Below, in pieces: positions 12,640 through 25,434 of a DNA stretch of 64,000 nucleotides. Every line of letters begins with the position of its first letter. The stretch's first letter is position 1. A program made the position numbers and the translations under genes. The stretch lies in NCBI GenBank assembly GCA_036583965.1, contig JAZBQD010000030.1, positions 57,165,551-57,229,550 of the forward strand. Direction: 5' to 3'. The stretch is from Prunella strophiata. Taxonomy: Eukaryota; Chordata; Aves; Passeriformes; Prunellidae. The notes beneath the pieces were generated by a model. It ran no database searches. It saw only the letters and a list, made by a program, of their open reading frames with translations, and had not been told where the DNA came from.

Positions 12640-13460
12640 AAATAAAATAAATCTCGTTCAACAGCTGAGGGCATGTTGAGTGGACACCAACCCAAAATAC
12701 GACTGGTTTGCAAATACAAGTCAATCATCTTACTCCATAAATAGTGGGCAGTCCAGGGCCCATGGAGCAACCCTGCATGACAGTGAGCTGCACATGAGGA
12801 TCTCCCCTTGTGTAAGGACATGTCTCAAGGTTACTCCTCAAGGCTGCGAGAGTCCTTATTACATCTAAGGCTCAGAAAGTAAATTGGAATAAACACACTA
12901 AAGCTTTGAAATCTCAGCTAAGTGGTATAAAGGATTGATCGTGCATATATAGTCTTTTAGGTATAAACCATTAACCAAGTATGTACGGATCCAGCTGCAC
13001 ATAAGCTCCATTAAGAAAGGAATTTAGAACAGAAGGTGGTCCTTTCTGAGCCTCATGTCTCAACAGGAATGTTTCCCTGACAGTTTTGTTTGACCTTGTC
13101 CTCTATGCAACCAGCAATGAAGGCCAACCTTGTAGCTGAATCTGATTAAATCACCATTGCATTTACTTACAAACTTAGTCAAATCATAGTTCTCTATCAA
13201 TAAACTGCTACTTCTCTCTTCCAAGGGAAGTGCCTCCCTTTGTCTGTGACAGCCTTGACTTTGTTCATGGAAGTGGTGAGCTGTTTCAATGTTATATCTC
13301 ACAGCTTCCTGAGTTTTAAAGCAATAGGACCTATGATGTAAGGTCTTCTGACAGTGGGTATTCAAAACCAGCTACTGCACCACATTACTCTGATTTTCAA
13401 CTCAGCAAGGTGGATATTAATAAGTCCACTGAAATGAGTGAGGTCGTACCCTTTACAAAC
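12640..13460 (+). mobile_element. Possible ERV LTR-like or other decayed repeat
   Basis: This stretch has more G+C and scattered CpG compared with its surroundings. A TATA-like GGTATAAAGG lies at about 12926-12935 and an AATAAA at about 13199-13204, which is the spacing order of an LTR (promoter, then poly(A) signal). It also resembles, from memory, repeated sequence in bird genomes. I could not place TG...CA ends or a target duplication, so boundaries are approximate and the class is unassigned. It could equally be unique regulatory sequence. Confidence 0.3.
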
Positions 13461-14697
13461 ACAGTGTGTCCAGACAAGGTCACTTAGCTCTGCAGTTCCT
13501 GTGCTGTCTCTCTTCAATGACAACTGTCAAATATTTTCACAGCCATTTGTGATTACACATCAACATGATGCATTCAGGAGCAGGCAGCAAGGATATGCAT
13601 GACAGTAAAACAGCTAATGCTGCTGACACTACCTCCTCTTCCTCCTCACAGCTGCTCTTTGTACCCACAGCACCTTTATGCTGCTCCATTAAGAGAATAA
13701 GGGAGGCAAAGGACTGTAACAAGTGTATAAATATGAAAAGTAGCAGAGCAAACAGCTCTTCAGCATCTTGTTTATGCAACTTGTACAATTAATGGATCTA
13801 ATAACCAGGAAGAGTATTCATATAAATTGGTCTTATTGTCTACTGCCCAAATATTTGTAGCACAGTGAGCGACAAAGGACCACAAATAAAAGACTGAAAC
13901 TGAAGACAAGTGTGGCACAGTAAAAAAGGCAGCGAGAAATTCACTCCCAAGTACAGGATACCATTAGGAGAAGTTACTTCTCTATAGGGTACTCTGTGAT
14001 TTGTTTAGTAGCATCTAGGAAAAAACAAGTTTCAATAAGGAAATGATGAATTAAACAGCTTGTGTGGAGGAAGGATGACGCTTTGAAGGTTTCACTGTCT
14101 TGGTACTTACTTTTTTAGGCTTGAGCACTGAACAGATTGGAAAATCCTACACTGCATTTTGACTCATTGATTGTGTTAAGTAATAAAAATAACTTGGATG
14201 AGGATTCTGGATAGGTCTTGTTACTGAGGTGAACAGACCTTCCCTAAGGGAAGCCAACACATAGGAAGAGACTCACCTTGGCTTTCTGACATTCAGGTGG
14301 TAGGGTTTTTTTGTTTAAATAAGCCTTGAATTTTCCTCTGTAAGAAGGAGACATGCGGACAACCTCTGAAGAGCAATTCCTGTATCCTAAGATAGGTGTT
14401 TAAGACAGGTGAGATATATAGCTCTCTGGCAGTGCTTATCTCTCTTCAGCAAATATAAAAAAGAGCTAAACAACTGGTTTAGATTGCATACCTGATTTTA
14501 AGACAGATAACTCCTTCTTTAGCTTTTTTTTTTAGAATGTTTGTTAGAATGAAGAGTAGCTCATACATATTTTCTGTAAAGAAACTCGAGCATCATATTA
14601 ATTAAGGCAAATAACTAACCTAAACATTGAAAAAGATACAATTCAAATACTTTAGCATGACAGAAGTCCACTCAGCAATGTAAGACCTACATGTTTT
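13461..14697. other. Unique non-coding DNA
   Basis: No gene or repeat family recognised. Two overlapping short frames on opposite strands near 13540-13790 mirror each other and contain no motif. Confidence 0.55.
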
Positions 14698-15111
14698 TGT
14701 CCTGGTTTCAGCCAAGGACAGGGTTAATTTTTTTTCAGTAGGTTTGAGGGGATGGAGTTTGTATCTGGGTGGGCATGGCCAAAACCCAAATTTTATTCAA
14801 TACCATCTCATGTCGTTGTCAAGGGTGGGGGAAAGGGGCTGTCTTATTGGTTTTCAAAAGGTTCCTTCTGGGGCAAGAAAGTGTGGCAGGAGAAACAGTT
14901 GGTATTGTAGTGGACTTTCTGCACAAATAGTTTCATTGTCTTTTACCTTTTGTTTTTAATATTGTTGCTGCTACTGTTTGTTTTATCTCATTGCTGTTTC
15001 CATTAAATTGTTCTCATTTTAACGAGTGATCTTTACCTTTTGTGCTTTCAGTTGGAGGGGGAGAAGAAGCAAGTGGCAGCATGGTTTCAGTGGGAGCACT
15101 TAACCACAACA
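14698..15111 (+). mobile_element. Solo LTR, avian ERVL-like
   Basis: Begins TGTCCTGGTTTCAGCCAAGG and continues AGGACAGGGTTAATTTT, the well-known start of a common avian class III (ERVL-type) LTR. It ends with TTAACCACAACA, the matching terminus (TG...CA). A poly(A) signal ATTAAA lies at 15002-15007 and is followed by the T/C-rich and then G-rich tail expected. At about 414 bp it is shorter than I would expect for the family; the segment that normally holds the TATA box cannot be recognised. The 5-bp flanks (GTTTT before, TTTGT after) are not a perfect target duplication, fitting an old insertion. No internal retroviral genes lie next to it. Confidence 0.75.
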
Positions 15112-18100
15112 TTTGTCTATTTTCTATTTGACAGATGCTTCTAGCCCCTCTCAGACACTTAAGAAAACATTAGGTTTAAACTAAGGGTGGTACTTGAATT
15201 AGAAGTTTTAGGTGTACTCTTTTTCCATCTTTACAATTTTAACTATGTTTCCACAATTTTGGGAGCCTGGAGACAGAAAGAGGGCAGTCATACACACAGA
15301 CAAATGAACCTGCAGGAAAATAAGGCAACAGTCCAGAAGCATCATTCATCATCTGCTTGTTCAATCATGTTAGTGGCCCATGACATGACACTTAACACTG
15401 TTTCATTTGAAAGAGGACTCCAAGACCATTAACCAGAATTGTGATTTCCTGACATTGCTTATAGCTCAGGTGTTCTCACCTGATTATCAGATCAAATGTC
15501 ATGTTGCAGATTTTCCTGTCATTTTCCTACAAGTCAGCAAAGTGACTACTCTCAGGTACTATTCAACACAATATGCATCCATGTAGCAAGTCTAATAAAG
15601 TTTGTGGCAACTACAATCTTGAATTTACTCTCTGAAAGTGTGACATAGGAACATGTTGAGTGTGCTCAGTTTGCTGGCACAGGTTTAGACAGTCCTGACT
15701 GCCAGATCCTGCAAGATTCTTCACACAGTGCATATAGGGCTTACAGCTACTGTTTGAATACACATATGAACTTAGGAAGAACAGGTGAACTGCCTTACTT
15801 GCCTAGTATTGCTTGGTTGCACCCCATGCCAATGATGTCAGACTGGACAAGGGGGAACGTCATGGAATCCAGCCTCTCCTTCTGTCTGGAAGGAATCTAG
15901 TTCTTGAAAAGTACCTCTGGACATTTAAGACTGCTACCCTCCTTTATTAAGGGGTGTGTGTAGGGTTTGTGGGTTTTTTTCCTTCCCTCCTTTTCCCCTC
16001 TCTCTGTCAACAAAATCAGGTTTTCTGCTGTGTTTTCTGAGCCCTGATGTTAATGCAGAGTGCTGAATTCAGGCTTTCACCTTGTTTAGTTTTCAGAGAA
16101 TTATTTCCTCTTGCATTTGCTATGGATGTTAACCCCATTTCTCTTTACAACCCTTCTGGGGCACATATCAGTTTTGTTTTGCTCTCCTTGCCAGCAGATG
16201 TTTTATACTTTCTTTTGCCTTTCAGTAATGTCACCATCACCATCAACTTCTAAATGTATAAGTCCACCAGGGACACAGTTCAGACTGACAGCACCACATA
16301 TTAGTCCTGGACCCAATCCTGCTGCTTTTTTTCAGCCAAATCCTGGTTTCACCAGAACTACTGCCTGGATTTTCTGAGGTTTTCAGTGAATGAAGGAATC
16401 TGCTTATTTAGGTGAATTTGATGCTTCCCCACACAAGAGAGGGAAACAAGACACTGCATTTTAAAAGCACAGCAATTACACATTGTTTGGGTATGTGGAT
16501 TTGTTTGGGTGATTTTTTCTGCAAAAACTCTTTTTGCCCTTGTGCGCAGACTGCCAGAATAACATAATTTATTAAAGATGGATCTAGACAAGATATAGAT
16601 ATTTTGTGATTAAAATGATGTGGCTTCTTGAGCCCCTTTTTATGTTTAAAATGTGAAGTGGAGATAAAGATTTGTGATCAAATTTAAAGTGTTCCTAATA
16701 GGGATTAAATTTAGATTCCATTAAGCAATTTTTGCAGACATCCTAAGCAGCAAATATTTGTTGCAAACATATTAATTGAGTTTTAATTATACGATAGATG
16801 TTTGCATGATATGACTGCTAAGCTTTCTTGACACTGTTTCTAGTAATGAACTAACATTCCAAGACATATTTATGAATGTTTTAACCCAGTAACTCACTTA
16901 TAAGATGAAGCAAGTTATAATAAAAAAACAACCTAAAACAACCTCACATTAGGTACAAATTAAGCAGTCAGCCATTTCATGCAACCTTTATGGTTATAAT
17001 TAATTTTTCACTTGAGTCCATCCTCTTATATGTAATCAAATCAAGGTATATTAACTACAGGAGCTCTAGTGCATACATCATCCAGAGCCAAGTAATTATT
17101 AGCATAGGACAGTTAACAAATACTTACTCATAAAAAGATTTTTAGATTCACCAGCTATGTGATAAAACATGGATAGTCATACACTAAAACACTGCATAGT
17201 CATCAGCCCTCTCTAGGCAGCTGCTTAACCATAACTTTAGATACATTTTTTATTAAATCTTCTTGTCCCAGTCTTTTTTTCTTTCCTGCTCAAACATGGT
17301 TTGCATGCATAACTGGTCCTGCTTCTTGTCTCTCCATGTGGATCTCTAATCTAGTTCCTAACTGGGGTAAATTGAGAGAAACATTTTCAAAAACTTGGTT
17401 GAATGCAAAGGCACTACTTTCTGTTTTTCAAATGGGGGTAGCAAGATAAAATTCTAGGATCCAGGGTCAGGGATGCCTTATAAGTATCACAAGAAAATAT
17501 TAGATTACATCCCAGGAAAGTGTACAATGTGGAAGGGCTGGTAGTGGTTCCAGGCACGATGCTGACCCAATCCCTTATTCACCACAATTAGGGAAAACTA
17601 ATTGTTTAGTTTTTAAGGGAAAACTACTGCTAAAACTACACCAAGGGAGACTTCGTGTTTAATTGGATTGCACTCAAATACCCTGAAACATTAGCTTGCT
17701 TATATTTTTCAAGGATCTTTTGTTGGTTTTGAATAATAATAGATTACTTTCTCACAGCACTATTATGACATTTGATTAATGTTTGTGAAGTGTTTTGAGA
17801 CCCTCATTTGAAAGGCACTAAAAACTACAGAGTATTGTTATTATCCTGTCTCTGAATTCCCCCAAGTTCCAGGTGGCTCATAACATTTTAGGGAAAGGCT
17901 GTCAGAGTAACTCCACAGACTCCATTAAAGCAGTGTATTTCATCTGTTTACTGATAATTTCTACTTTATGCTTTTCGATTTTTCTAGTTTCTCATCTTTT
18001 TCCTTCAACTGAGTAACGTATGAGACAGGATGATATGTCTGATATGATGAAAATGGGCTGTTTCCAAGGCTGGGACTTTTAATCTTGACAACCTGTTGAT

Positions 18101-20216
18101 ACACTGCTCTCAAATGAAGAAAAACAAGCAACAAAAACAAATAGCAAATAAAATATATAGACCATGCCAGGTATCTTTCAGAGGTTTAGTGTGTGCCAAA
18201 GTATTTTACTGTGAAATTCCCAGTTGTACAAGCAGATCTGAATTTCTTCCTCTTTGTGTGCTTCACTTTTTCTGGAAAAAAAAAAGAAAGGCAGAAGAGT
18301 TAGTTTTGCATTTCTGACGCACAACTTGTATCAGATATTTTGTAGTCAGCCCAAGGCCATATGAAGCATGGAGAGTGGTAGTACAAAATGATTGTGCTAT
18401 GTGTGCTTGTGTATCCAGATACACCATAGTCTGATATGCAATATTTAATGGAATTTGAACATTACCTTTCTCTGCATATATTGGTAACTAAATGGCTGCT
18501 GGCAAATATTCTTCAAATACTGCAGAATCTTTGTTTTTGAGAAGGTTTCTTATATAATCCAGTTGTTTTTCTAGCTTCTCAATGCTTCAGGATGAAAATA
18601 GAGCAGCACTCTGGCAGATATTACAAAACAGAAATACAAGCCAAATTTTTTTGATGTTCCTGTCACAGGGCTGGATAGGGGTACAACAGTAGGAGAGAAA
18701 CACTCAGAAGCAGTCCTGCCGCTGTCTACTGACCTGAATACAAACAAATCAGGAACCATGCCAGTATTCCTATTTCTGCACCCTTTCCCTCCGCCCCAGC
18801 CCTCAGGAAAACAAAATATATTAAAAAAAAAAGCAAAACCCAGAAAGTTATACAATTATAACATGTTTTCTCCTCCTGTGGTATGTTTCTTTGAGCTTTA
18901 GACTAGCAGACAGCAGTGCAGCAGCAGAGTTTTGGCACACAAAATGTCTCTATTAGTTAAAGCAAACCTTACAATATGAGTAACACAGTGTGCCAGAAAT
19001 CCTTACAGTCAAACAGTAAAAAAATATCCAGAGAGAAAAAATACACAAACATAAAGTAGTAGGGGCATCACTATCTCAGTTACTTTATCAAAGATGGAGG
19101 GAGGTAGAAGAAATATGGAGGAAAAATGTGTTTAAGAATCCCTCACTAGATTATTCTGAAACAGAGGCAATTTTCAATTTAATTTTTCTTTTTTTTCTCC
19201 ATATTTTTTTTAGAAATTCTATTCCTTTCTATTTAGATAATAGAAATATTAAGCCTTCATTAAAAAAAAAAAAAAACAAAAAAAAAAAAACAAAAACAAA
19301 ACAAAATCCAGTAATTTATAACAAAGAAATAACCATGAAAACATCAACTGAGTATAAACCAGGACAGTGATGACTTTTATATATTGCCCACAGCTTGAAA
19401 CAGTAACTCCAAAAAAAACCCTGGTCCAGTAGATGATCTGGCCCATTTGTCTTAATGCCTGGTTAACTCCTGCTCTATCTGAGCTGAATGACCCAAGGGC
19501 ACCTCCAAACAGACAGGTCTGGATGGACATGCCAGATATGATTTCAACCTATTGCAAGGTGTGCCCAAGTCCCTTCCTTCCTGCCTTCTGCACTCTCTGC
19601 TCTCTACAGACTGTGACCCAGGTGTACAAGTCAAATGAGATCAGTGGTGTGCTCCAAGAAGGACTGTGATTTCAAAGATTCCATGACAAGGCTGCAGAGA
19701 ATGCACCTGTAGGACTTCTCAAAGACAGACTCTTAACCTTGTCTGATGTCCTTTATTCCCATGAGCAACAGAGTTTAAATTTTAATAAAGCAGGTTTTCT
19801 CTCTTCATAATAACTTTGCACAACACAGGACAATATTTTTTTACTATAATTTAGATTGTGGTTTTTAGCGGATATATCCAGCTTATTTGCACAGGGAAAG
19901 GGGTTTGGTATGCATTACCCAGTAACAGAAACAGTTACACACATAATTATGGTGATATACATTGATAAATAGTTGTTTTTGTAGAAAAAAAAAATATCTT
20001 TCTTTTGTGCTGTGTATATTACTTCACTAACTAAGGAAGCTCCAGGAGCAACTTGGTTCTCTGGGGCAATCCCTCCTCCCCTGTTCTTCAGCTCTCCTTA
20101 AGCCCTGAAATGCTCAAGAAAAGAATTACAGGGATAAGCCAGGCAAAAACTTAAACCAGGACAGCTGTTGTAAAAAGATTTTAAGGGGCAAAGAACAGAG
20201 TTCATCTCTCAACAGA
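15112..20216. other. Unique AT-rich non-coding DNA
   Basis: Five kilobases without a recognised gene or repeat family. An A-rich tract (A runs broken by single C) is at 19262-19306. Frames up to 94 codons occur (for example minus 18571-18855) without conserved motifs. A pyrimidine-rich patch lies at about 15955-16010. Confidence 0.55.
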
Positions 20217-20242
20217 TTTTTTTTTTTTTTTTTTTTTTTTTT
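20217..20242. repeat. T26 homopolymer
   Basis: Uninterrupted T run of 26 bases. A second run of 18 T is at 20565-20582. Neither sits at the end of a visible retrocopy. Confidence 0.95.
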
Positions 20243-23200
20243 GTAGGGATTGATCTCAGTTCTATTTTATTTCTTGCAGATTATATAGAGAATATCCTGT
20301 CCCTGATGTAACTGGCTGTGCGGTTCATTCCCTGCAGCCCAGTGTTTGGATGTGACCCCAAATCTCAAACTTCTCTGTCTTTATTATTTTTCATCCCATT
20401 ATCTTCCTACTAACATGATCCCCACTAAGAAATCGAAAATGACAAACCAGGAAAGAAAAACACCAGACTGAGAACAAAACAAAGCAAAACAAAAAGCTCC
20501 AAACTCTCAGAAGAAAACACAGCAGAACTGATCTTGCTGGTTCTGTGCTTTCCTCTTTCACTGATTTTTTTTTTTTTTTTTTAGCTGCCTTGTCTGGATT
20601 ATAAATGCACCAGACCTTTCATTCTGCTTGCATGGAGAACAGAACAATAGGTTTTGTTTGATTTCTAAGAAATTCGATAGTTAGGGTGATAAAATAGGAA
20701 CATATAAAACTCCTTCACTAATAATCCTCTGATAAAGAATATTACTCTGATTTGATAATCCAAACAATTTAGCCTTTTGCATATTTATTTTATGTGTAAA
20801 CCCCCTCCCCCCCCCCTTCAAAAAAAAACCTGTTACAGCTCCAGCTCCACATTTGCCAATACACCAGCTGAATGTTCTAATAAGTAGCCAAACCTTTCCC
20901 TTCAAAACCTGCATGTAACTCAGAAGCCAAAAGTTCTGGCTTCTCCCTAACAGCTTCTCAATACAATGATGTGCTGTCAGTACAAATATCTAACTTCAGA
21001 CAATCTGGGAATGGCATAAACTGAGCTTAACTTGGCAGAAAGATGACAGTATGTGGAAAACTGCGTTGATTTTGGTGTTTATGTATTAACTATCATATAT
21101 ATGTTAGCACATACAAAAGCATATATTTCTGTATATATAAATAGACCAAAAAAAGCATATGTAGAAGAAAGTGCTAAAGTTCAGATACATAGACATATAT
21201 ATATATAAACATATGTGTACATATGCTTAATGCAGTTATACTACTATATGTAGTATATGTATTACTACTCGACACTCTTTTATATTTGACTTTATAAACT
21301 TGCTGCTTAAGCTTGCTATAAAATTGGACTTTATTTTGCAAATGATCTCATACTCAGTAAGATTCTGAGTTCAAATTGCAATAGCTGAGCTCAGAAAAAT
21401 AACAACAGAAACAACACCCTGTAATAAAATACTATTTTTACCACCAACTGCATAGTAATAAATTGTGAACATGACCTCATCTGTTCAATTTTAAAACAAA
21501 TTAAAAAAACAAACAGATAAGTGTTATAGTGGCTCATAAAGCAAATGAAATGTTAAATAGGATTGGTGTACACTGTTTTTTAATGGTTACTTGATTCCCT
21601 CAAGTAGCAGTGACCTTGTTTAGCTATTTGGTGTAACACTGGACAAAAAGAATGTTTATCCTTAAGAAAGATAACAAAACTGTTTCCTCCAATAGCATTT
21701 TATCTTTATATAACTTACATTATAAGCCAAATCTAATCTGACAGTGTCCCTGTAAACCTTCTCTGAAGTACTGAAATACAGATTATAGTTAGAATCTGGG
21801 GGGGTTGAGGGGTATGAAGAAGGTATTAGGATTTTCCTTTTTCATCTTTGTTTTGAAATCACTCTTTTGAGAAAGTCTGTGTGAATACTCTTCAGATGCT
21901 TCAACATATTTGTCAGACCACTGCACAGAAATGCAGAGCATATTAATTCTTGGCAGAAGTGTTTTTTTCTCCAAGGAACATCAGGACACCTTCTGTCCTG
22001 TAATTAAACTGAACCTGCTCTTGGATTTGTTCATCCAAGCTTGTGCCATCTTCTGACTGACAATCCTGTGGTGATGGACTGCTGCAGTTCATCACATAAG
22101 TAGGTGCTGTGATGAGGCGCGACCCAAGCAGGGGTGCAGGTTCAGTTTAATCTGGCCACCAAAGACAGAGCACAGGGCAGCTCTTGTCCCACCAGCATTT
22201 TAGTGCTGCTGTCACCAGGGCACAGAGCAGGAGTGAGGAGGAGTGTGATGCAGCCATGCCCTGAATAAAGATATGCACCTTTTTACACGTGAGACTGTTT
22301 TCAAGGGCCACACAAGCAGGCTGGGCTGCTTGTGTTTAAATTTCTCCAGAAGACCTTTATTGGTATAAGGTTTGGAACAAGTGTTAGTGCAGGTAAGAGA
22401 GGAACTATATATCTTTGTTAGAGATTAATCAGTTTTGGGAAACTACAATGTCCATCCCCTTCAAGACAAAGATTTTTTTTCCCCATATTTTGGAAAAAAG
22501 GCAAGCAAGCAAGCTATGGATTATCTTTTGTTTGAAGATTCTGCCTCACAGCATCCCTTCTCTCTATTTGAATCCATCACTGGATCCCCAGGATCCTAGG
22601 GATCTCTTTCTAGTTCAAGAGCACAGTGTCTTAAACTTTTTCTGACACAGAGTGTGATTGCATTAATAGCCAATGATCTGTTCAACACAATATGCATTAG
22701 AATTAAATTCAGCATTCAGGAAATCAGATCTATTTGAGGAGCAGAATTTAAACACATGATTGGCTTCAGGCCTATGCTTAAGTCAATAAACTTTAATGAG
22801 ACAAAGTTTAATGGCTTTCTTCAATCAGGGCAAAGGTAATCTGTGTTGAGGGCTTGCAGCTTTAATGCCTAGACACCAACATTATTTTAAGATTTAAATA
22901 TCCATTTAAAATACAGCAGTATTTAAATAGGCTTTTCAGAACCAATGCATCCTATAATATATGAATAGTAATTCTTTAAATTATGCAACCTAAAAAACAT
23001 CAAATGTTTAAAAGGGCTGAAGTAACACTCACATTAATATATTGTGTCCAATTTTGAGTATAAAGTAAAAATCCAAACCTGCTGAACTGAAATTTACGAT
23101 AATAGATCTTAAAACAATTTGGATACATATTTTTTTACCTTCTTTCTCTTTATGCATTAACTACACTTTTTTTCCAAGTAACTTTAGTTGCTTGAGTCCA

Positions 23201-25405
23201 AGACTTGTATTTATGTAGAATGGGAAAAATAATCTTAACCTCTCTAAATATATTCAAATGAGAAATTCCCTAGTTTTCAGTTTTATTTTTCTCTGAAAAC
23301 TGAGTATATTATTAAGACCTGGGAGGATAAATGAACTTTCTGATATTGAATGTTTTTAAGGCCTGTTTTGTTGAGTTTTTTTTAACTAATTTTCTCTGCA
23401 CATTTTCATTCACCAGTAAAAATGCCATACACAAATAGGAAGTGCTCTTAATTTCTTTTAGATGTCTGTAAACTATAAAAAGATAGAAAATTTTTAAATG
23501 CAAAACTTAACTTAGGTATAGCTTTGTGAATGACATAGTTGATAGCAAAATTCAATGTCTTATTTAAATTAACTATAATTTTATTTTTATTGCATTCTAG
23601 CTCTTTCATAGATATTCACAGTACTTAAACACCCTTTTCCCATATGTACCTCCTCAAACAGATCCAATGTGACAACACTTGACTCCTGTCCCCTTCTCCT
23701 CAAATTTTGCACTGCTATTGCAGAGAAGCTTCGGACTCATGGAAAGGGCAGCCCTGGCCATCCTATTCAGGGACATAAGAACCACAGTATGCTCCTCTTT
23801 CTGCTTCTTCTCTTTAACATTTGGTGCAGTGTTGTGGAGTCATACCAAAAACATAGCCCTGATGAAACAGTGCAGCACCTTTCCCCAGCACTTCTTGTTA
23901 AATGAAATGGGGCATGACATCTGCAGAGGTGGAAAGCTTTGCTGACTGTTTTATCCTTAAAGCACCAAAGGCTTAAAAAAAAAAAAAAAAAAAAAGTGCC
24001 TTGTTTTGTTTAAACTTGAAAGATGGACATTATTTTTCCTGAAATGTACTAAAATAAAATCTCCAGCTGAGCTGCAATTTTAGTAAGCTATCTGGCTTAC
24101 TCCGTTATGCCCCTTATGCAACTAAGCTTAAGCATCTTAATGAACTTTAATGTTAATCTAAATGCTGAAAGAAAACAATGCATATGAAAAAGCCAGAACC
24201 ACAATAAAATCCTTCCAAGTTCATTTTTTCTACTTTTTCCCTACAGACACTCTATATAGTTTACAGGAAAATTACAGGTATATATAGGCTACAAGCAAAT
24301 AGGTCCTTTCAACATAGTACATGTCTGCAAAAACAATAGCTTACCTAGGGAAAAACTCATTACTGGTAAGCAATCCCATTTTAAGATCTCTAAGGAGGTA
24401 AACTATCTAAAAACAATATCTAGGTAATAGCTACCTATTTATCTGCTACACTGGGAACATGCTTGTTTTTTTTTTTTTTTCTTTCCCAATTCACTTTCTA
24501 TCTGAGCTTCATAGGTTAATTAGGAGTTAAACACATTGTAAATTAAAATCTGGAGCTGTTTTGAACTTTCAGATTCCCATGGTCCAGGCAAGTGTGTCTA
24601 TATATGCTCTGTTTCCATTCCTCAAATGTCCTTTAGAGAAGGCTAAGATTTTCCAGTTGACAATAGAGCATGTGATTGGACAGTTTCACTGTTCAGTGTT
24701 CTGAGATATAGTATTTTGCATTTGAAGACTTTGGAAATTTCTTATATTTTAATTCTCATGACTTCTGCTTTCAGTTTGATGGAATTATTTTTTTCTGATC
24801 TGTGACCTTTAACATATTTCCTGATTTTACAGTGTAAGCAAATGCAAGTGAGAAAAAATGTTTTTATTATTGTTTTTTTTTTAAGATTTTTGGAACTAAA
24901 TAAGGCCAATATATAATGCACATGGCAAATTATTTCTGTTTTAATGCTCCATTGTTTTAATAATTTAATCAATAATAATGATGCATACCTAATTGTTATG
25001 CTACAGAGGAAAAAAGGTTTTAAAAAAAAAAAAGAGGGTGAAAGTTAAAATGTAATTAAAAATACAAGAGAAAAAAACCAGCTTTTTTTGCAAGACAAGG
25101 GATCTATAAACAGAGGAAAAGTTACAAGCTATAGGTAAAGATTCCTCAGTTAATTTGGATATCTGTTTAAGACATTATTTTTAAGCATACAATTTAAGGT
25201 TATTTATTGCCCTCATATCCAGTGCCATGTGTATATCTATGTAGGAAAAATGTAAAACTTTTATCCCTGTAGATGATACCCATAATTAACTACCTAAGAA
25301 CCAAGCAGAAGCAAGAAAAATGAGTATTCATAAAATGGTATTCATAAATATCATTTCTCATTTCTCTAATATTTTGTGAACACTGAATCATTTTGTATTT
25401 TGCAT

Positions 25406-25434
25406 TTTAACTCAGGCTTCATTCCTGAGTTAAA
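25406..25434. repeat. Perfect 11-bp hairpin, 7-base loop
   Basis: TTTAACTCAGG at 25406-25416 is followed, after the loop CTTCATT, by its exact complement CCTGAGTTAAA at 25424-25434. There is no T-run after it and no gene before it, so there is no reason to call it a terminator or RNA gene. Confidence 0.7.

Noticed and set aside
13537..13792. Paired frames on both strands with serine or leucine/glutamate runs
   Set aside because: They are mirror shadows of one CTTCCTCCTC-like stretch, without coding evidence.
16047..16377. Two overlapping plus-strand frames of 68 and 88 codons
   Set aside because: They overlap in different frames, show no motif and have no splice or promoter context.
25406..25434. 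Rho-independent terminator or microRNA precursor
   Set aside because: No T-run follows, no gene precedes it, and the 11-bp stem is too short for a microRNA hairpin.
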